A stretch of 5,670 bases of DNA, taken from positions 1-5,670 of the forward strand of contig CATPAS010000354.1 in NCBI GenBank assembly GCA_955652075.1. Direction: 5' to 3'. A program made the position numbers and the translations under genes. The notes below the pieces were generated by a model. It searched no databases. It had not been told where the DNA came from and saw only the letters and a list, made by a program, of their open reading frames with translations. This DNA comes from an uncultured Gaiellaceae bacterium (GTDB lineage Bacteria > Actinomycetota > Thermoleophilia > Gaiellales > Gaiellaceae). This document shows, in pieces, positions 4,559-5,670 of the stretch (position 1 is its first letter; each line of letters opens with the position of its first letter).

Positions 4559-5226
4559 AGCAGCGCGGCGACGCGCTCGAGGTCGGCGACGTCCGTGATC
4601 TTGATCAGCTGCGGGTCGCCGTCGACGACCTTGACGCGCCCGCCGCGCGCCTCGACCAAGGAAGAGCAATCGCTCGCTGTGGCCACGTCGCCCTTGGCGT
4701 AGGCGTCACGCAGCACGGAAGCCACGAATGCCTGGGGCGTCTGCACTGCACGTAACTCGTCCCTGTCGAGAGTCTCGACGACCCGACCCTCGTCGTCGAC
4801 CCGCTTGATCGTGTCCGCCAGCGCCAACCCGGGCAAGGCTCCGTCCCAGCCCTCGTTCAACGCCGTCAGCACGCGCTCGATCACCTCGTCCGAGACCAAC
4901 GGGCGCGCTGCATCGTGGACGAGCACGACCGCAGCATCGTCGGGTACCTCCCCCAGCGCCCGCGCGACCGACTCGCCCCGGGTTGCCCCGCCGGTTACGC
5001 ACGCGCTCACCTTGCTGCAGCCGAGCTCCTCGGCGAGCAGGATCGCAGGCTCTTCCCAGCCTGGAGGAGCGGCGACCACGATGAAGTCCACCCACTCGGA
5101 GTCATCGAGACGCTTCAGGCTCTGGGCAAGCAGCGGCTCGTCGCCGAGCCGCGCGAATGCTTTCGGACGATCGGCACCGAGCCGGTCCCCGCTACCCGCT
5201 GCAGCGAGGACGGCCCAGACGCTCAC
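4555..5226 (-). CDS. ispD: 2-C-methyl-D-erythritol 4-phosphate cytidylyltransferase
   Basis: MEP-pathway enzyme that joins MEP with CTP to give CDP-methylerythritol and pyrophosphate. At 223 aa it has the usual single-domain length. The nucleotide-binding loop LAAAGSGDRLGADRPKAF (7-24) contains the conserved R15 and K22. Other signatures are GGATRGESV (79-87), VHDAARPLVS (103-112), DTIKRV (138-143), AVQTPQAF (160-167), the Asp186 region ATASDCSSLVE (182-192), and GDPQLIKIT (203-211). Two positions drift from the commonest form: TDDASLVE is SDCSSLVE, and NIKIT is LIKIT. GTG at 5226 overlaps the carD stop as GTGA. The longer frame upstream, rich in R, E and Q, is the shadow of the carD tail and was rejected. 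Coupling to carD and to the phosphatase gene places it second in the operon. Confidence 0.96.
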   Translation of the reverse strand: MSVWAVLAAAGSGDRLGADRPKAFARLGDEPLLAQSLKRLDDSEWVDFIVVAAPPGWEEPAILLAEELGCSKVSACVTGGATRGESVARALGEVPDDAAVVLVHDAARPLVSDEVIERVLTALNEGWDGALPGLALADTIKRVDDEGRVVETLDRDELRAVQTPQAFVASVLRDAYAKGDVATASDCSSLVEARGGRVKVVDGDPQLIKITDVADLERVAALL

Positions 5227-5670
5227 CTCGAGGAGGCGCGCGCCTTTGTCTTCGGCTTGGCTTTCGCGGCCGGCTTCGCGGCGGTCTTGCGGGCGGCCGG
5301 CTTCGCGGCGTTCTTGGACGCGACCTTCGCGGGCTTCGCGGTGGTGGTCTTCTTGCCACCGTTGATGCTGCCGTTCGAGCTGCCCACGAGGACCCCGTCG
5401 AGCCACTCGGCGGCCTCCTCCTCGTCCATGTCCTTCGCGTACATCAGCTCGCTGGCCAGGATCTTCTTGGCCTTGACGAACATCTGCTTCTCGCCGGTCG
5501 ACAGACCCTTCTCGCTGTCGCGCAGGGACAGGTTCCGGACAACCTCCGCCAACTCGAGGATGTCGCCGGGCTTCATCTTGTCGCGGTTGTGCTTGAAGCG
5601 GCGGTTCCAGTTCTTGGGCATCGCCGTTCCACCACCGGTCAACGCCTTGACGACGACCTTCACCATGTCC
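5223..5670 (-). CDS. carD: CarD/CdnL-family RNA polymerase-binding regulator, C-terminal part (5' end off the right edge)
   Basis: Transcription regulator of the CarD_CdnL_TRCF family, which binds the RNA polymerase beta subunit through its N-terminal Tudor-like domain and stabilises open complexes, often at rRNA and housekeeping promoters. The visible 148 residues are the helical C-terminal domain. MPKNWNRRFKHN (17-28) has the conserved Trp (W85 in the mycobacterial protein) that wedges at the -10 edge. GDILELAEVVRNLSLRD (35-51), GLSTGEKQMFVKAKKILASE (55-74) and an acidic helix (DMDEEEAAEWLDGVL, 80-94) follow. The RNA-polymerase-binding domain lies beyond the window. After residue 95 comes a Ser/Asn/Gly linker and then a tail of some 44 residues rich in Lys, Ala and Pro (105-148), resembling histone H1. 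Mycobacterial CarD ends near the acidic helix, so the tail is an addition. An ATG at 5666 is internal, because the frame stays open to the edge and the domain start is missing. The stop overlaps ispD as GTGA. Confidence 0.93.
   Translation of the reverse strand, partial: DMVKVVVKALTGGGTAMPKNWNRRFKHNRDKMKPGDILELAEVVRNLSLRDSEKGLSTGEKQMFVKAKKILASELMYAKDMDEEEAAEWLDGVLVGSSNGSINGGKKTTTAKPAKVASKNAAKPAARKTAAKPAAKAKPKTKARASSR
5266..5316. repeat. 27-bp-period tandem repeat in the carD tail
   Basis: Two 24-base blocks (5266-5289 and 5293-5316) are identical except for one base and are offset by 27 bp, that is nine codons. They encode KNAAKPAAR and KTAAKPAAK. The surrounding tail shows weaker versions of the same unit (AKPAK, AKPK). 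This points to expansion by in-frame duplication. Confidence 0.75.

Noticed and set aside
5227..5406. 60-codon N-terminal extension of ispD
   Set aside because: It is the out-of-frame image of the repetitive carD tail. Standard IspD begins right at GTG 5226.
5666..5670. ATG at 5666 as the true carD start
   Set aside because: The frame remains open to the window edge and the protein would lack the RNA-polymerase-interacting domain, so the gene is truncated by the window, not short.
1..5670. CRISPR array, tRNA/rRNA gene, insertion sequence, prophage or defence cassette
   Set aside because: Coding genes fill nearly the whole window with housekeeping-type functions. No spaced direct repeats, transposase, integrase, tRNA-like cloverleaf or toxin-antitoxin pair was seen.

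Overview
The window looks like chromosomal DNA of a high-GC Gram-positive bacterium (Actinomycetota). The support is: high GC with strong GC3 in every gene; GTG and TTG starts; extensive 4-bp gene overlaps; two start codons with a TAnnnT -10 element exactly 7 nt upstream and no Shine-Dalgarno, the actinobacterial leaderless pattern; and the carD-ispD-(...)-ispF gene order typical of the phylum. A deep lineage such as Thermoleophilia (Gaiellales/Solirubrobacterales) is my best guess from the short GluRS and overall sequence character. That placement is inference. I see no rRNA, tRNA, CRISPR, phage or insertion-sequence signature.

Right part (5670 down to 2572, minus strand): a tightly packed five-gene operon, carD (5' end beyond the window) > ispD > PHP-type histidinol-phosphatase-like gene > ispF > GNAT-like acetyltransferase. 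All four junctions are 4-base stop/start overlaps (GTGA, GTGA, ATGA, GTGA), so the five proteins are probably translationally coupled. It combines an RNA-polymerase-binding regulator, two MEP isoprenoid pathway enzymes, a metal-dependent phosphoesterase and an acyltransferase. The CarD protein ends in a histone-H1-like Lys/Ala/Pro tail.

Middle part (1272-2575, plus strand): a short MutY-type adenine DNA glycosylase lacking the C-terminal 8-oxoG-recognition domain, then a 182-bp intergenic stretch with two copies of a perfect odd palindrome (GTGTC-C-GACAC core), then a one-TM small basic membrane protein of unknown function. That last gene converges on the operon with interlocking stop codons (CTAG).

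Left part (1239 down to 1, minus strand): a TTG-initiated polytopic membrane protein of unknown function with a His cluster (HHGHHHGMD). It overlaps by 53 bp the start of a glutamyl-tRNA synthetase-like gene that runs off the left edge. That synthetase appears to lack the roughly 85-90-residue insertion carrying the zinc-binding subdomain. The membrane gene and mutY diverge from a 32-bp gap where two candidate -10 elements overlap face to face.

No multi-gene defence or mobile system is evident. The most interesting points are the minimised GluRS, the CarD histone-like tail, the phosphatase embedded between ispD and ispF, the palindrome pair, and the compact divergent and leaderless promoters.
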